Positions 29,269-44,714 of a stretch of DNA of 54,815 bases are shown in pieces. The notes under the pieces were generated by a model that did not search any database, was not told the origin of the DNA, and saw only the letters and a list, made by a program, of their open reading frames with translations. A program made the translations under genes and the position numbers. Numbering within the stretch: the stretch's first letter is position 1; each line of letters starts with the position of its first letter. The stretch comes from Anaeromyces robustus (lineage: Eukaryota; Neocallimastigomycota; Neocallimastigomycetes; Neocallimastigales; Neocallimastigaceae), in the NCBI GenBank assembly GCA_002104895.1, contig MCFG01000427.1, positions 1-54,815 of the forward strand, written 5' to 3'.

Positions 29269-31113
29269 ATGAAATTCTATACTTCATTTATGTTATTACT
29301 TGCTGCTACTACCAGCTTTGCTCGTGTTATTAAGGTAGAAAAATGTATACCAAAAAGAAAAAATACTGGTTTTAATTATGATAAAACAGGTGATATTATC
29401 ATTAGTGAAGAAGATGTCAATAATAATAATATAACTATTGCTATTGCTGCTACTAGTGATATGCATGGTCGTATTTATCCATGGGAATATGCTATTGATG
29501 AAGCTGCTACTGATGCTGGTTTCGCTCTTACTGATACTGTTGTTAATAATATTAAATCTCAATATCCAAACACTCTTCTTATTGATGTTGGTGATGCTCT
29601 TCAAGGTAATAGTGTTGAACTTTTCAATAATGAAGAACCACATCCAATGGTTCAAGCTATGAATTTATTAAAATATGATGCTTGGGTTCCAGGTAATCAT
29701 GAATTCAACTTTGGTCTTCCATTCCTTGAAAAGAATATAAAACTTTTCAATGGTCGTGTTATTTGTTCAAACATTGAATATGCTGATTCTCATAAACCAT
29801 ATGTTCTTCCATACCAAATATTTACTGTTAAAGGTGTTCGTGTTGGTATTATTGGTGCTATTGCTCCACATATTAAACAATGGGAAGCTAGTAATCCAGA
29901 TCATTATAAAAATCTTGAATTCCTTGACCCAATTGAATCTCTTAAATCTACTATTAAATCTATGGAAGGTAAATATGATGTTTTAGTTGGTGCCCTTCAT
30001 ATTAGTAGAAATGGTGAATATGATGCTGAATTTAAAACTGGTGCTTTCCAAATTGCTGAAGCTATTCCAGAATTTGATGCTATTATTGCTGGTCATGAAC
30101 ATGCTACTTATTGTGATAAAATTAATGATACTTGGGTACTTGAACCAGGACGTTTCGGTTCTCATGTTGCTCTTACTAAATTCGATTTAGTTAAGGAAAA
30201 TGGTAAATGGAAACTTACTAATGTTGAAGCTGAAAATATTAGTACTAAAGGTGTTGAACCATCTGAATTAATTATGAATGAATTTAAATGGGTTCATGAA
30301 AAGTCACTTGAAGATGCTAATGTTATTGTAGGTAAAATTACTGATGATTTCATTGAAGGTGTTGATTACATTACTGGTAAAGCTAAGGTTTCTACTATGC
30401 CACGTGCTCAAATTGAAGATACTGCTTTAATGGATCTTATTAATGAAGTTCAAACCTATTACACTAATGCTGAAATTTCTACTGCTGCTCTTTTCATTAA
30501 TAATTCAAACCTTAAAGCTGGTGATTTCAAACGTAAGGATGTTGCTTTCATTTACAAATATGATAATACTCTTATGGCTGTAAATATTAAGGGTGAAAAT
30601 CTTCTTAAATATATGGAATGGACTGCCGGTTTTTACCAAACTGTTCAAGAAGGTGATGTTACTATTGCTTTCAATCCAAACTTCCGTTCTTACAATTATG
30701 ATATGCTTTCTGGTATTAATTATGAAATTGATTTAAGTCAACCACAAGGTAATCGTATTAAGAATGTTACTTTCAATGGTAAACCTTTAGATCCAAATGG
30801 TACTTATAAATTAGCTCTTAACAATTATCGTTTCGGTACTCTTTCTTCTAATGGATGGATTACTGATAAGGATGTTTATTACAGTAGTGTTAATGATGAA
30901 AAACCAACTATTCGTGACTTTATTGTTAAATATACTCAAGAAGTTCTTGAAGGTAATCTTACTCCACATTGTGATAATAATTGGAAGATTATTGGTCTCC
31001 CAGAATCTTTTAATGATCCAGAAACTATTGCTAAGATTAAGAGTGGTGAAATTAAAATCCCACGTTCAAGTGATGGTCGTACTCCAAATGTTGAACCAGT
31101 TAGAAAAATCTAA
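29269..31113 (+). CDS. Secreted 5'-nucleotidase / 2',3'-cyclic-nucleotide phosphodiesterase (CpdB/UshA family)
   Basis: 614 aa, no intron. Residues 1-18 are a typical signal peptide (MKFYTSFMLLLAATTSFA). The metallophosphoesterase domain shows every metal and catalytic motif: DMH (64-66), DVGD (106-109), GNHE (142-145), ALH (242-244) and GHEH (275-278). The C-terminal nucleotidase domain (about 360-570) includes MPRAQIEDT and YNYDMLSGINYEID, the latter typical of CpdB-like enzymes that hydrolyse 2',3'-cyclic and 3'-nucleotides. The protein should be secreted and release phosphate and nucleosides from RNA breakdown products. No poly-Asn tracts are present, codon use is uniform (rich in GCT, GGT, CTT), and the close resemblance is to bacterial enzymes. 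This suggests acquisition from rumen bacteria, a common route in this fungal group. It lacks a GPI or membrane anchor. Confidence 0.92.
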   Translation: MKFYTSFMLLLAATTSFARVIKVEKCIPKRKNTGFNYDKTGDIIISEEDVNNNNITIAIAATSDMHGRIYPWEYAIDEAATDAGFALTDTVVNNIKSQYPNTLLIDVGDALQGNSVELFNNEEPHPMVQAMNLLKYDAWVPGNHEFNFGLPFLEKNIKLFNGRVICSNIEYADSHKPYVLPYQIFTVKGVRVGIIGAIAPHIKQWEASNPDHYKNLEFLDPIESLKSTIKSMEGKYDVLVGALHISRNGEYDAEFKTGAFQIAEAIPEFDAIIAGHEHATYCDKINDTWVLEPGRFGSHVALTKFDLVKENGKWKLTNVEAENISTKGVEPSELIMNEFKWVHEKSLEDANVIVGKITDDFIEGVDYITGKAKVSTMPRAQIEDTALMDLINEVQTYYTNAEISTAALFINNSNLKAGDFKRKDVAFIYKYDNTLMAVNIKGENLLKYMEWTAGFYQTVQEGDVTIAFNPNFRSYNYDMLSGINYEIDLSQPQGNRIKNVTFNGKPLDPNGTYKLALNNYRFGTLSSNGWITDKDVYYSSVNDEKPTIRDFIVKYTQEVLEGNLTPHCDNNWKIIGLPESFNDPETIAKIKSGEIKIPRSSDGRTPNVEPVRKI

Positions 31114-31846
31114 GTAGTTTTTTTTTTTTTTATTGAAAAAAATAAAATAAAATAAAATAAAATAAAATAAAATAAAAATAAAAATAAAAATAAAATAGAA
31201 TAATATATATATATAAAACTATTATTATTAAAATTTAAATAATTTAATAATAATAATTTAATAATAATAATAATAATATATTGATATATATATATTATAA
31301 AGGTATGAAAGAAACAAAAAAAAAAAAAAAAAAATTTTTGTTCTTTTATATTTTAATATAAAAATTATTATAATACACAAGTTACAAGTTATAAAAAAAA
31401 ATATAGAATATATATATATAAGTTGTAATAAAAACAAAAACATGACTTTTAAATATATAGAATTATAATATATAATTTTTTACATATATGCATAAATATA
31501 TTTTGCATTTTTTTTTTCTTACTTTTTTTTACATCATAGTAAATAAATATTCAATTTTTTTTTAAGTAAAATACACTTTACTCAATAAACAAATAATCAT
31601 ATAATGATGAAATAAATAAATAAAAAAATATTATGTAATTAAGAAAAAAAAAAAACATAATATTTATAATTTTACTAAAAATGCGCAATAAATAAAAAAA
31701 TATAAAATAAAATAAAATAAAATAAAAAAAAAAAAAATAATTATAAATTAAAACAAGATAAGAAATAAAAAAGAAATTTCTTTTAAAATAATAAAAAATA
31801 AAATAAAATAAAATAAAATAGTTTTTATATATATATAAAAGTTGGT

Positions 31847-31880
<34 letters not shown>

Positions 31881-32514
31881 TACACAAATTTGATTTTTAG
31901 AATAATGATTAATTTTTTTTTTTTATTTATAAATTATTAAGATGTCAAAGAAGAAAAAAAGAAGAAAAATGAAATGGTAAAAAAAAAAAAAAAATTTTTT
32001 TCTTGGTAAAAGTAATATATATTAAATTTTTTATATAAGTCTAAAACGATAAAGAGAAAAAAAAAAAAGATTGAAAAAGATACTTGGTAAAAAAAAATTT
32101 TTTTATTAATATTTTTTTTATTTTATCCTTTAAATTTAAAATGTCAATGATAAAAAATTAAAATTAAAATAAAAATAAAAATAAAAATAAAAATAAAAAT
32201 AAAAATAAAAATAAAAATAAAAATAAAATGTTAAATATATATATATATATAATGATACATAACATAATTTATACAATGTTTAATAATAAACAATAAATAT
32301 ATTTTTATATAAACCTTATTTTTTTATTTTTTTTTTTTTAAAAAATTGGTTTATTTAATTATTAAATAAAAATCAATAATATCAATCAATCAATCAATTA
32401 ATCAATAAATAAAAAAACGTTTTATTATGTATCATTATCATTTATCATTATCATCATCATCATCATTATAATAAAACATATATATGACAAAAGGATAATT
32501 ATATAATGGTTTAA

Positions 32515-32545
<31 letters not shown>

Positions 32546-33013
32546 AAAATTCATGTTTTTTATTTTTTTGTTTTTATTTTTTTTTATTTTATTTTAATTT
32601 AGTGAATTTTTTTTTTTTTAAAAAAAATAATTATTTATTATTGTTTTTTATTTTTATATTATATAATATAATAATATAATATAATGTAATATAATATATC
32701 ATAAGAAACTTTAATATATACTTGTTCATGTATATATATGCTTTTTTTTTTTTTAGTTATGGCTTGTACTATTTTAATATTTTAATTTTTTTTTTTTTTT
32801 TTTTTTAAAAAAATTTATATTTTTTTTTTAATATTTTAATTTGAACTTTTTTTTTTAAATGTTGTTAATATATTTACCTTTTATATTATATATATGTTTT
32901 TTCTTTTTTTGAGTTTTTTTTCTTCTTTCTTTCTTTCTTTTTCCTATTTTTTTGTTCAATTCTTTAATTATTATTATTATTATTTTTTAATATTAATTAA
33001 TTATGAATGATAA

Positions 33014-33054
<41 letters not shown>

Positions 33055-33260
33055 AAATATTTAAAATAAAAAAAATTATTAAATTTTCAAATAAAGTATA
33101 TTTAAAAAATTTTACTTTTTTTTTTAATTAAAACTAAACTTTAATCTTATTTTATATTATTTTATATTATTATTGGACATGTTCTTTTTTTTTTTTTTTT
33201 TATATTATAATATAAATTAAAATAATAAAAAATAAGATAGAGTATAAAAGCTTAATTTTT

Positions 33261-33314
<54 letters not shown>

Positions 33315-34304
33315 AGATTTTAAAGATTAAACTAAGATATTCTTAATTTTTTTTTTCTTATTATTATAAACTTTTTTTTTTTTTTTTTTGAGATTTTTCT
33401 TTTTCTTTCTTTCTTTTTTTTTTTTTGAGAATTTTTTTTTCTTTTGAATCTTTTTTTTTTATTATTTAAGATAATGTTAAAAAAAAAGTCTTTATTTTTT
33501 TATTTATTTATTTTTTTTTTTTAAGTTGTTTTAAATGATTATTTGTTTTGTTTATCAAGTTTCTTAAAATATATATATGTATATTTGATTATTATTATTA
33601 TTATATAATATTATTTAAATAAAAAGAAAAAAAGTAATAAATAATAAATTTGTTTAGATGAAATAATTATGACATAAAATAAAATTAATATAATTTTGAA
33701 TAAAATAAAATAAAAAAAAAAGAAATGTTGAAATTATTATATATATTAAAGGTAAATATAATTTTTTTTTTTTTTTTTTTTTGTATATCTGAATTTGATG
33801 ATAAAATTAATTTTTTGTAATTTATAATTTAAATAATTTAATATAATAAGGTTTTTTTGAATAATATTGTATGTATATATTTTTACCATTTTTATATTAA
33901 TTACTTTTTTTTTTCTTTTTTTCTTTTTTTTTTTTTTTTGCTGTTGCTGTTGTTGTTCATATTTAATTATTATTATTATTATTATATATATTTTTTTTCT
34001 TCTTTGTTTTTGATTTTTTTTTGTCTGAAATATTTTTCTTTCAATTACTTATTTAAATATATATTTAAAAAAAAAGTTTTTATGTTTATATATATATAAA
34101 ATATATATATAATATTAAAAGATAAATTTTTAATTTATTTTTTAGTTTTAGTTTTAGTTTTATTCTATTCTATTCTAATTTTATTTTATTTATATTTTTA
34201 TTTTTAAAATTATTATTAAATAATTATTAAATTTTATTTTATTTTATTTTATTTTATTTATATATATATATAAAAAAAAAAATAAAAATAAAATCATCTT
34301 TAAA
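31114..34304. other. AT-rich spacer between convergent genes
   Basis: Flanked by the 3' ends of the nucleotidase gene and of the minus-strand 1825-aa gene. Contains AAAAT pentamer runs (31141-31195, 32160-32227), many T runs up to about 45 bases (33259-33307) and AAT/AAAT repeats. No gene or RNA recognised; poly(A) signals of both genes are expected here. Confidence 0.6.
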
Positions 34305-34920
34305 TTAAATTAAAGTGTTAGCAGAGGATGCTGGTGAAAGTATTGGATTATTTTTTGGTGATGAAATATAAGAAGAGGATGATGGTGAATTTGGTGGTGG
34401 TAAAGTTAAAGAAGGAATAGTAGTAGTAGTTGTAGTATTAGTAGTAGTAATAGGTGAAGTAATAAATGATTTTGAATTCGTTAATTTTAATAATAAGGCT
34501 TGAAGTCTTTGATTTTCTTCCATATACATATTATGAATTTCTTTATAATAAGAAATTTCTTGTTCTTGTTTTGAATTTAATTCATATTGTGAATTTAATT
34601 GTTGTTGTAAGGATAATGCTTGTTTTTTTTCTTCTTCTAATTCTTCTTGTAAATGATTATTAGCTTTTTTTTGTTCTAAAAGTATTTTTTTATGTTTAGA
34701 AACTTCATTAGCTAATTGTCGAACTTCACTAATTTTATCATCTAATTCATTAGAAGTTTTTTGAATCATATTTTTTTGAACTTTATTTTTTACTGTTTCT
34801 TCATCAATCACTTTTAAAAATTCATTTTCTTTAGCTTTTAGATTTTTTTCTCTATTTTTAATATTTGCAATAAAATCACTTATATCTATTTTTCTTTTAT
34901 TTTTACCATAATTTCTTATC

Positions 34921-34961
<41 letters not shown>

Positions 34962-35649
34962 TTTATTACTATTATTATCATCATCATTAATAGAAGTACT
35001 ATTTATTGTAGTAGTAGGACTATTAATAGTAATATTGGTAGTATCCATAGGATGATCGTTATTATTAGTTATGGTAGTAATATTATTAGTATTATTAGTA
35101 ATATTACTATTATTATTATTATTATCAATAAAAGAATTGTCATGTAGATATGGATAAATATTCAATTTTGGTGTTGGACTAATTAAATTTGTTTGATTTG
35201 TTGAAGATGATGAAGATTCAATAGGTGATGGAGATGGAGAAGATGATTGGAATGGTGGAAGTGGAAATGGAATTTGAAGTGTTAATGAAGTTTTTGGTTT
35301 TATAGAAGAAGAAGAATTGTTATTTATAGGAGGAGAATCATTTTTAAAATTATCCTCATGATCATAATCATCATATTTAATATCTTTTGGTGTTGTTGGA
35401 TAGTTTATATCATTAACCTCAGATGACAAATGTGAATTTGCTTGATTTTCAGATAATGAATTTATATTATTTTCATTGTTTCTACGGAAAGGTGTTGGTG
35501 GTGGTGTAATAAATGCTTTAGAAGTATTTAATGAATTATTAAGAACCAAATTTTTAATATTATTATTATTATTTATTGGAATTTCAGAATTAATAATGTT
35601 AGTTGGTAAATCAGTATTTACATATGTAGGATTAATAACATCATTGAAC

Positions 35650-35690
<41 letters not shown>

Positions 35691-35880
35691 GGGTGATGAG
35701 TATATATTATTGATATTCTTTAATGGGGTTGGGTTATTATTATTAATTTGAAAATTTTCAATAACTATTCATTAATATATATTAAAAAAAAATATTATAT
35801 TAAAAAAAGTTAATAAAAATCAATAATATATATAAATAATCATAGTCATAAATAAATAAATAAATAAATAAATATATATA

Positions 35881-35911
<31 letters not shown>

Positions 35912-38900
35912 ATATATAAATAAATAAATATATAATAATAATAATAATAATAAAAAATAACTAACTTGTTTCCATTTGACTTTCATTATCAGTTTCATCA
36001 ATAATTGATAATTTATCTGAAGAAATTTCATAATTTTCATCATTTAAATTTAAATATGAATTAATTTTGGTAGATTCAGTGTTTTCAGGGGTAGATTTAA
36101 GTTCTTGTTTTGAGGAATTATAAAAAAGAGGACTTTTACCTTTTTGTTTTAATTTGGTATCTTTCACTATTTTTTGAGATTCATTTAATGAATCTATTAA
36201 AAAATTAAATATCAAGGGTTTATTTACATTTATACTATCACTTTCTGCAATAATTTCATCTGATAAATAATTATCTTCTTCGTCGACCATAACATTTGTA
36301 CTAGAAGGAACTGATATTATACCACTAATATTTGAATCTTTCAATGATAAATTTTTATCCTTAATATTGTTTATTAAATGATTATTATTAGTAGTTATGG
36401 ATGTATTAATGGGTGTAACTGGTGTGGTAATAATAGTATCAGGTATACTAATTGTTGGTGCAATAATCGGTGTATTAGTAGTAGTAGTAGCTGTTGTTGT
36501 TGTGATTGCTGTTGTTGTTGAAATAGTATTTATATCAGGATATATTATTTCCTTTGGTGTAATAGATTCATCATTTATTAAAGAAGATTTCAATTCATCT
36601 GATTCCTCTAAAGATATAGTCTTATCAATTGTTGATATTGATAAAACATGATTTTCATCTTCATTATTTTCAAAAGATTCATTATTGTTATTATTATTAG
36701 TAGAAATATTTAAATCAATAGATGATGATGATGACGACGACAATATATCATCTTTTTTAATTTCTATTTCTTTATCAGATATTAAATTATCCTTTTCAAT
36801 TGTAATTGATGATGATGATGATGCAAATGATATATCTTTTATTTCTCTTGAACCTTCTTCGTCCACTATTTCAATAATTGATGATGAAGAATTCAAGAAA
36901 TCATTATCTTTTTCTTTCTCTTTTTCTTCTGGGGTAATTATAAATGATACTTTATCATTATTTTCAATTAGATTTCCTAATATTTTAATATTATCATTAT
37001 TATCATTATTATCATTATCATTATGATTGTTTTCTTCATTTAAATTTACGATTGAATTTTCTTCAATTATAGATTTTAAAGGAATTTCACTAAAAATATT
37101 AGAAAAGGATGGTATAGATGGTACAGTTGTTGAACTAACAATAAAAGATGGCTTTGATTCAATTTCTTTAATATTTTGTATATCCAATATATTATCAATA
37201 TCATTATTATTATTGTTATTGTTATGAGTGTTATTATGATAATTAATATTATTATCATCGCTATTATTACTATTATTATTAAATATATTTTTATTATTTT
37301 TTGTAATAGTAATAGTAGTAATAGTAGTGGTAGAAATAGTAGATTTAATATCTTCTTCTTCATCTTCGTAGTTAATATGTGAATATTTATAATGGTGATG
37401 TTTTAAAAGATATTTATCACTATTATGATAATCTTTTGATATTGATTTATCTCTTTTTTTAGATTTTTTACTAGTCATCGTTCTTGTTTTATTGTCTTTT
37501 CTAGAATTATGATGACTATTAGTATTAGTTTTATAATATTTATAATAATTATTATATTTACTATTAGATTTAGATTTAGATTTAGATTTAGATTTTTTAT
37601 CTTTTTTCTTCTTATGATGTTTCTTACTTTTATGATGTTTACTTTTAGTGGAATTAGAATCACTAGTAGAAGAAAATGATGATGAAGAACTGGATATACT
37701 TGATATATTAAAAGTATCACTGATTAATTTATTATTTACAATAATTAAAATGATATTACCATTATCACTAATGTTTTCATGGACATACTTCTTCACAAGT
37801 TTAATAAGCTTTTTATCCATTTCTCTTTTATTATTATCATTCGTAGTTATATAAAATTCATTATTATTTGAAATATAATAACCATTTTTATGATTAATAA
37901 TATTTTTTTGAGAAATTTTATTATTTTTCGAATTTGATTTATGATTTATAATGTCTGATGATATAGTTTCTTTATGTGGTAAAGATTGTTTTTCTTTAAC
38001 TACTAATGTTGGTTTAGTATGATTATGTATAGGTAATGAAACCAATGATGATGATGATACTTGTGAATTTGTTTCAGATTTTGCAACTACTTTTATATGA
38101 TTACTATCGTATTTATCCTTATGATTATGATCATCCTCATCCTCATCTTCATTATTATTACTATTATTATTATTATTATTTATTTCAATAATAGACGTAG
38201 ATAAAATAGTATCATCACTATTATCATTATTATTAACAATATTAATATTATTGTTATTATCATTATTACTATAAATTTTTGGCAGTTCAGTTAAAAGTGC
38301 TTGATTACTACTAGTTTTTTGTTCATTATTGCTTTCAGAACTATCATAGAAACTATTACTTTTACTATTATTATCATTATTATCATCATTATCATAGATA
38401 TTAATATCATCATTATTGATTATAAATGATGACTGATAATAATTTCGATTAATTTCATGATTTATTGAATCATTTTCACTTTCTAAGCTATCAAAATTAT
38501 GTTCAAAATTTGAAGGTGGAACTGGAGTAGTTTTTAATAATGATTTTATCATATTGTCTTCTTTTGAAGTTTCTGAATAATAGTCTATTCCTGAATGTGG
38601 ATGATAATTATCAGTATAATAATAATAATTATTATTTATAAAATTATTTTTTTTATTTAATGAAATGGATGAATGTCTACTTTCATTATTACTTATTTCA
38701 CTTTTTGATGAATCTGAATTAATACTATATTTTAATTTTAAAGATTTAAAATTACTTAATCTTGGAAATTTATAATTCAAACTTTTTTCTAATTGAATTA
38801 ATGATTCACTTTCAGAAATTATAGAGGAAGATATTTTTGAGTTTTCTGTAATAATAGAATTTTTTGAACTTTCGGAACTTTCTGTTATGCTATCAGAATA

Positions 38901-39983
38901 ATATACTGTTTTAATAATATTAGTTTTCTTATATACATTATTATTATCTAAATACTTTTTATTCTTATTGTTCACATCAAAAATTCTATTTCTTTCTTCA
39001 GGCAGATAATTTTTTTTTCTATTTCCATCATATATTGTAGTATTCTTTGTTATATAAGGATCTTGAAAATTACTACTATTTTTTGAAGAAGAATCAGAAT
39101 CCTTCAAATTTATTTTGTAATTATGACGTGGAATGGTAACATTTTTTAATGAATCGCTATCATTAAAGTTTACATTGTAGTTTTTTCTATTATTATTAGT
39201 TGGGTAATATTGATTCTCTAATTTATTATATATATTATTATTATTACTGAAAGAATAGTTTTTCAAGGTGAGGTTACTATTATCTAATAAAATATGATTA
39301 TTATCATCATATTCAAAGGATGATAATGAAGAAGTTGTAGACGAAGAATAATGGTTATTACCTTGATATCTTAAAATATCATTTTTGATATCATTTAAAG
39401 ATCTTTTATAGTTTTTATAGTTATATCCATAATATGGATAATTTGACATATCCATAGTTAAATTCGAAGAAGACAAATCCATTTTATTATAAGTTTTGAA
39501 ATATTTTATACCATTTGTATTTGATATATTATTTGGTTTTGCTTTTGAAATAGAATCATCAGTAAAAGAAAAGCTTACATGTGAAGCTTTTGCCTTCTTA
39601 TCTTGTAAAGAATCTTCTTTATCACTGTTAATAAAAGATATATTAAATTTCTTTGAATTATTGGAATTTAAAGCATTAACTTTTGAATTTCTATTATGAC
39701 ATTTGTTTTCATTAATAAATGTAATATTATTTAAATTCTCTGAAATATTACTATCATTTTGACTATTATTATTATCAATACTATTGTTATAATAATAATT
39801 ATAAAAGTTCTTTATATTTCCGTCTTCTTGGTTTATACTATTATGAAATTTCTTATTTTTATTTTTAGAATTTCTTTTTATTTTTGAACTTTTGTTGATA
39901 TTGTTATTACTATAATTACTACTAGTATTTTTAAATTTATTGTAATTAAAATTTTCTTTATCTATAGAACCTTTAGTTCTCAT
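34305..39983 (-). CDS. 1825-aa Asn/Ser-rich protein with a C-terminal YYKEI coiled coil, two exons
   Basis: Two large open frames join cleanly. Exon 1 is 39983-35966, intron 35965-35765 (201 nt, donor GTTAGT, acceptor AATAG), exon 2 35764-34305. Exon 1 leaves one base and exon 2 supplies two, so the frame is kept (5478 nt). Exon 2 has no in-frame Met before 35549, about 70 codons in, which also favours splicing. Residues 1-1640 are low complexity: Asn/Ser/Asp-rich, a Lys/Ser/His basic patch near 750-830, and Thr/Ile-rich segments. Residues about 1641-1760 form a charged coiled coil with YYKEIHNMYMEENQRLQ near its end, homologous to the end of the 677-aa protein at 21679-23712. A Thr/Ser/Pro tail follows. 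No known domain recognised; probably a scaffold-like paralogue. Confidence 0.68.
35840..35950. repeat. AAAT microsatellite within the 201-bp intron
   Basis: AAAT runs with short ATAT interruptions fill over half of the intron joining the two exons of the 1825-aa gene. Confidence 0.85.
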
Positions 39984-42620
<2,637 letters not shown>

Positions 42621-43956
42621 ATGGGTAAGTTAATCAAATTTCATTATATAAAGTTTTATAAAAAATGATATAAAATTAGAAAAATTAATTATAGTAATAA
42701 ATTGTAAAATTATATAAAATTTCATTATAAAATATTAATGAGGAATATAAATATTAAAATTTTATCAATTTAAAGTATAAAAAAAAGAAAAAAAAGTTTA
42801 GTTATAATTTTTTAATATATTATATTAATTTTTTTTTTTTTTAAAAAAGTGATTAATTATTTATGTAACAATAATACTAATTCATTTTATATATATATAA
42901 AATAATTATTAAATAATTATTTATTGATTATATACAAATACTTAAATTTGATAATAATAGCAAGACATCATCCAGGTAATTATAATAAAATATATAATTA
43001 TTTATAAAAAATTTAATTCGAAATTTCTTTTTATTAATTTAATTTTTTTAATTTTTTTTTAATAAAGATTTAATTTTTTGTAGAAAACAACCTGGCATAG
43101 GTATATATATATATATTAATAATTTATTAATATTAATTAGATTAATATAATTAAACTACTAATATTTTTAAATATAATTTTTTTCTTCATTATAGCCATT
43201 GGTAGAGTTTGCGAAAAGGTACAAGAATATAAATTTATAATAAATCTATAATTAAAAATTTTAAATTATAGATATTAATCATTTTAAAATTATATTTTAT
43301 TATTAATATTATATATAGTGTGATGGAAAATGTGTAATTTGTGATTCCTTTGTAAGACCATGTACTATTGTTCATATTTGTGATGAATGTAATTATGGTA
43401 GTTATCAAGGAAGATGTGTCGTTTGTGGAGGTCCTGGTATCTCAGATGCCTATTATTGCAAAGTAAGTTAATTTTCTTTCTTTTTTAATTTATTTAATTA
43501 TTAAAATTTTTAAATTTAATAAATTAAGAATTAATAAGAAAAATAATTAAATATATATATATATTTAACAAAAATTTATAAAATTATTATTCTTTATTAC
43601 AATCATTAATAATTTTAAAAGGAATGTACTATTCAAGAAAAAGATAGAGATGGGTGTCCGAAAATGTAAATGTCATTTATTATAATTATTTTAAATTTAA
43701 TTTATATATATCAATGAAGCAATATTAATAAAACTTTTATAATCATATATTTAATATATATATATAATTTAAATAATAGTGTAAACCTGGGAAGTTCCAA
43801 GACAGATTTGTTCTACGAGAGAAAAAAATATGGTAAATTATTTATTAATTTGTCAGTTATAAGATTTATAATAGAAATTATACATAAACATATTAATTAT
43901 TAATATTAATTATTAATATTATTATTATTATATTTATAGGTTTCAAGAAAAGATAG
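42621..43956 (+). CDS. RDS3: PHF5A/Rds3, SF3b subunit of U2 snRNP (110 aa, eight exons)
   Basis: Assembled exons: 42621-42624, 42961-42975, 43068-43100, 43196-43218, 43319-43462, 43622-43665, 43780-43832 and 43940-43956. All seven introns are GT-AG and the frame is continuous (333 nt). The product is 110 aa, the same length as human PHF5A, and nearly identical over most of its length: [20 protein letters not shown] at the start, then [34 protein letters not shown], and a YERKKYGFKKR end. It has 13 cysteines, mostly in CxxC pairs forming the zinc-knot fold. It sits in SF3b beside SF3B1 at the branch-point adenosine pocket and is needed for branch-site recognition. The first coding exon is only ATGG; its donor GTAAGT is perfect and the next exon supplies the standard second codon. 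Confidence 0.95.
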
Positions 43957-44714
43957 TCTTTATCTTTATTATATGTGTGTTTTAGTAACCTAACTTGATA
44001 AACAGATAAAAGATAATACAAATACATATATTATTTAAAATATAATATTTTTTATTAGGACCAAGAGTAAAAAATTATTCATGTATATAATTAATAAATT
44101 TATAATGAATTCATAATTTAAAGGGAAAAATATTTATTTTGCTATGTAGAGAAAGTAATTTATTAAATAAAAAAAATAATTAAAAAGAATAAAATTAATA
44201 TCATAAAAAAATTATATATATATATATATTTGTTATTTTTATTATTATTTTTTTTATTAATATATTTTAATAATATATTTTTTAATATTTTATGATTTAC
44301 ATCTATTTGATATTATTATTCTTATGAATATTTTATTATTATTATCATTATTATTATATAATATATTATTCTATAACTAACTGTATTATATTATTACTTA
44401 TCATACAAAACTTCTTAATTATTTATCTAACTTATGAAGAAAAAAATTAATATTCATATTAATATTAATATTAATAATTAAATAAAAAGAAAAGAAAAAT
44501 AAAAAGAAAAATAAAAATAAAATAGAAATAAAATAAAATAAAATAACAAAATAAGATAAAATAAATAAAATTGAATGTTATTTATAATTAATAATTTTTT
44601 TTTATTATTATTATTTCTTTTTAAATATAGCAATTATTTTTTTAATTTTTTATTATTTTTTTTTTTTTATTATATCAAAGAAATTTCATAATTTATTCAT
44701 ATATATATTTTCCT
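43957..44714. other. AT-rich spacer between convergent genes
   Basis: Separates the ends of PHF5A/RDS3 (plus) and SUA5 (minus). Only AT repeats and AAATA/AAAAG runs were seen; no gene. Confidence 0.6.

Noticed and set aside
34305-35549. A separate 414-aa gene starting MVLNNSLNTSKAF
   Set aside because: The frame is open about 70 codons upstream of this Met back to a good acceptor, and phase matches the donor at the end of the preceding 1340-codon frame, so it is better read as exon 2.
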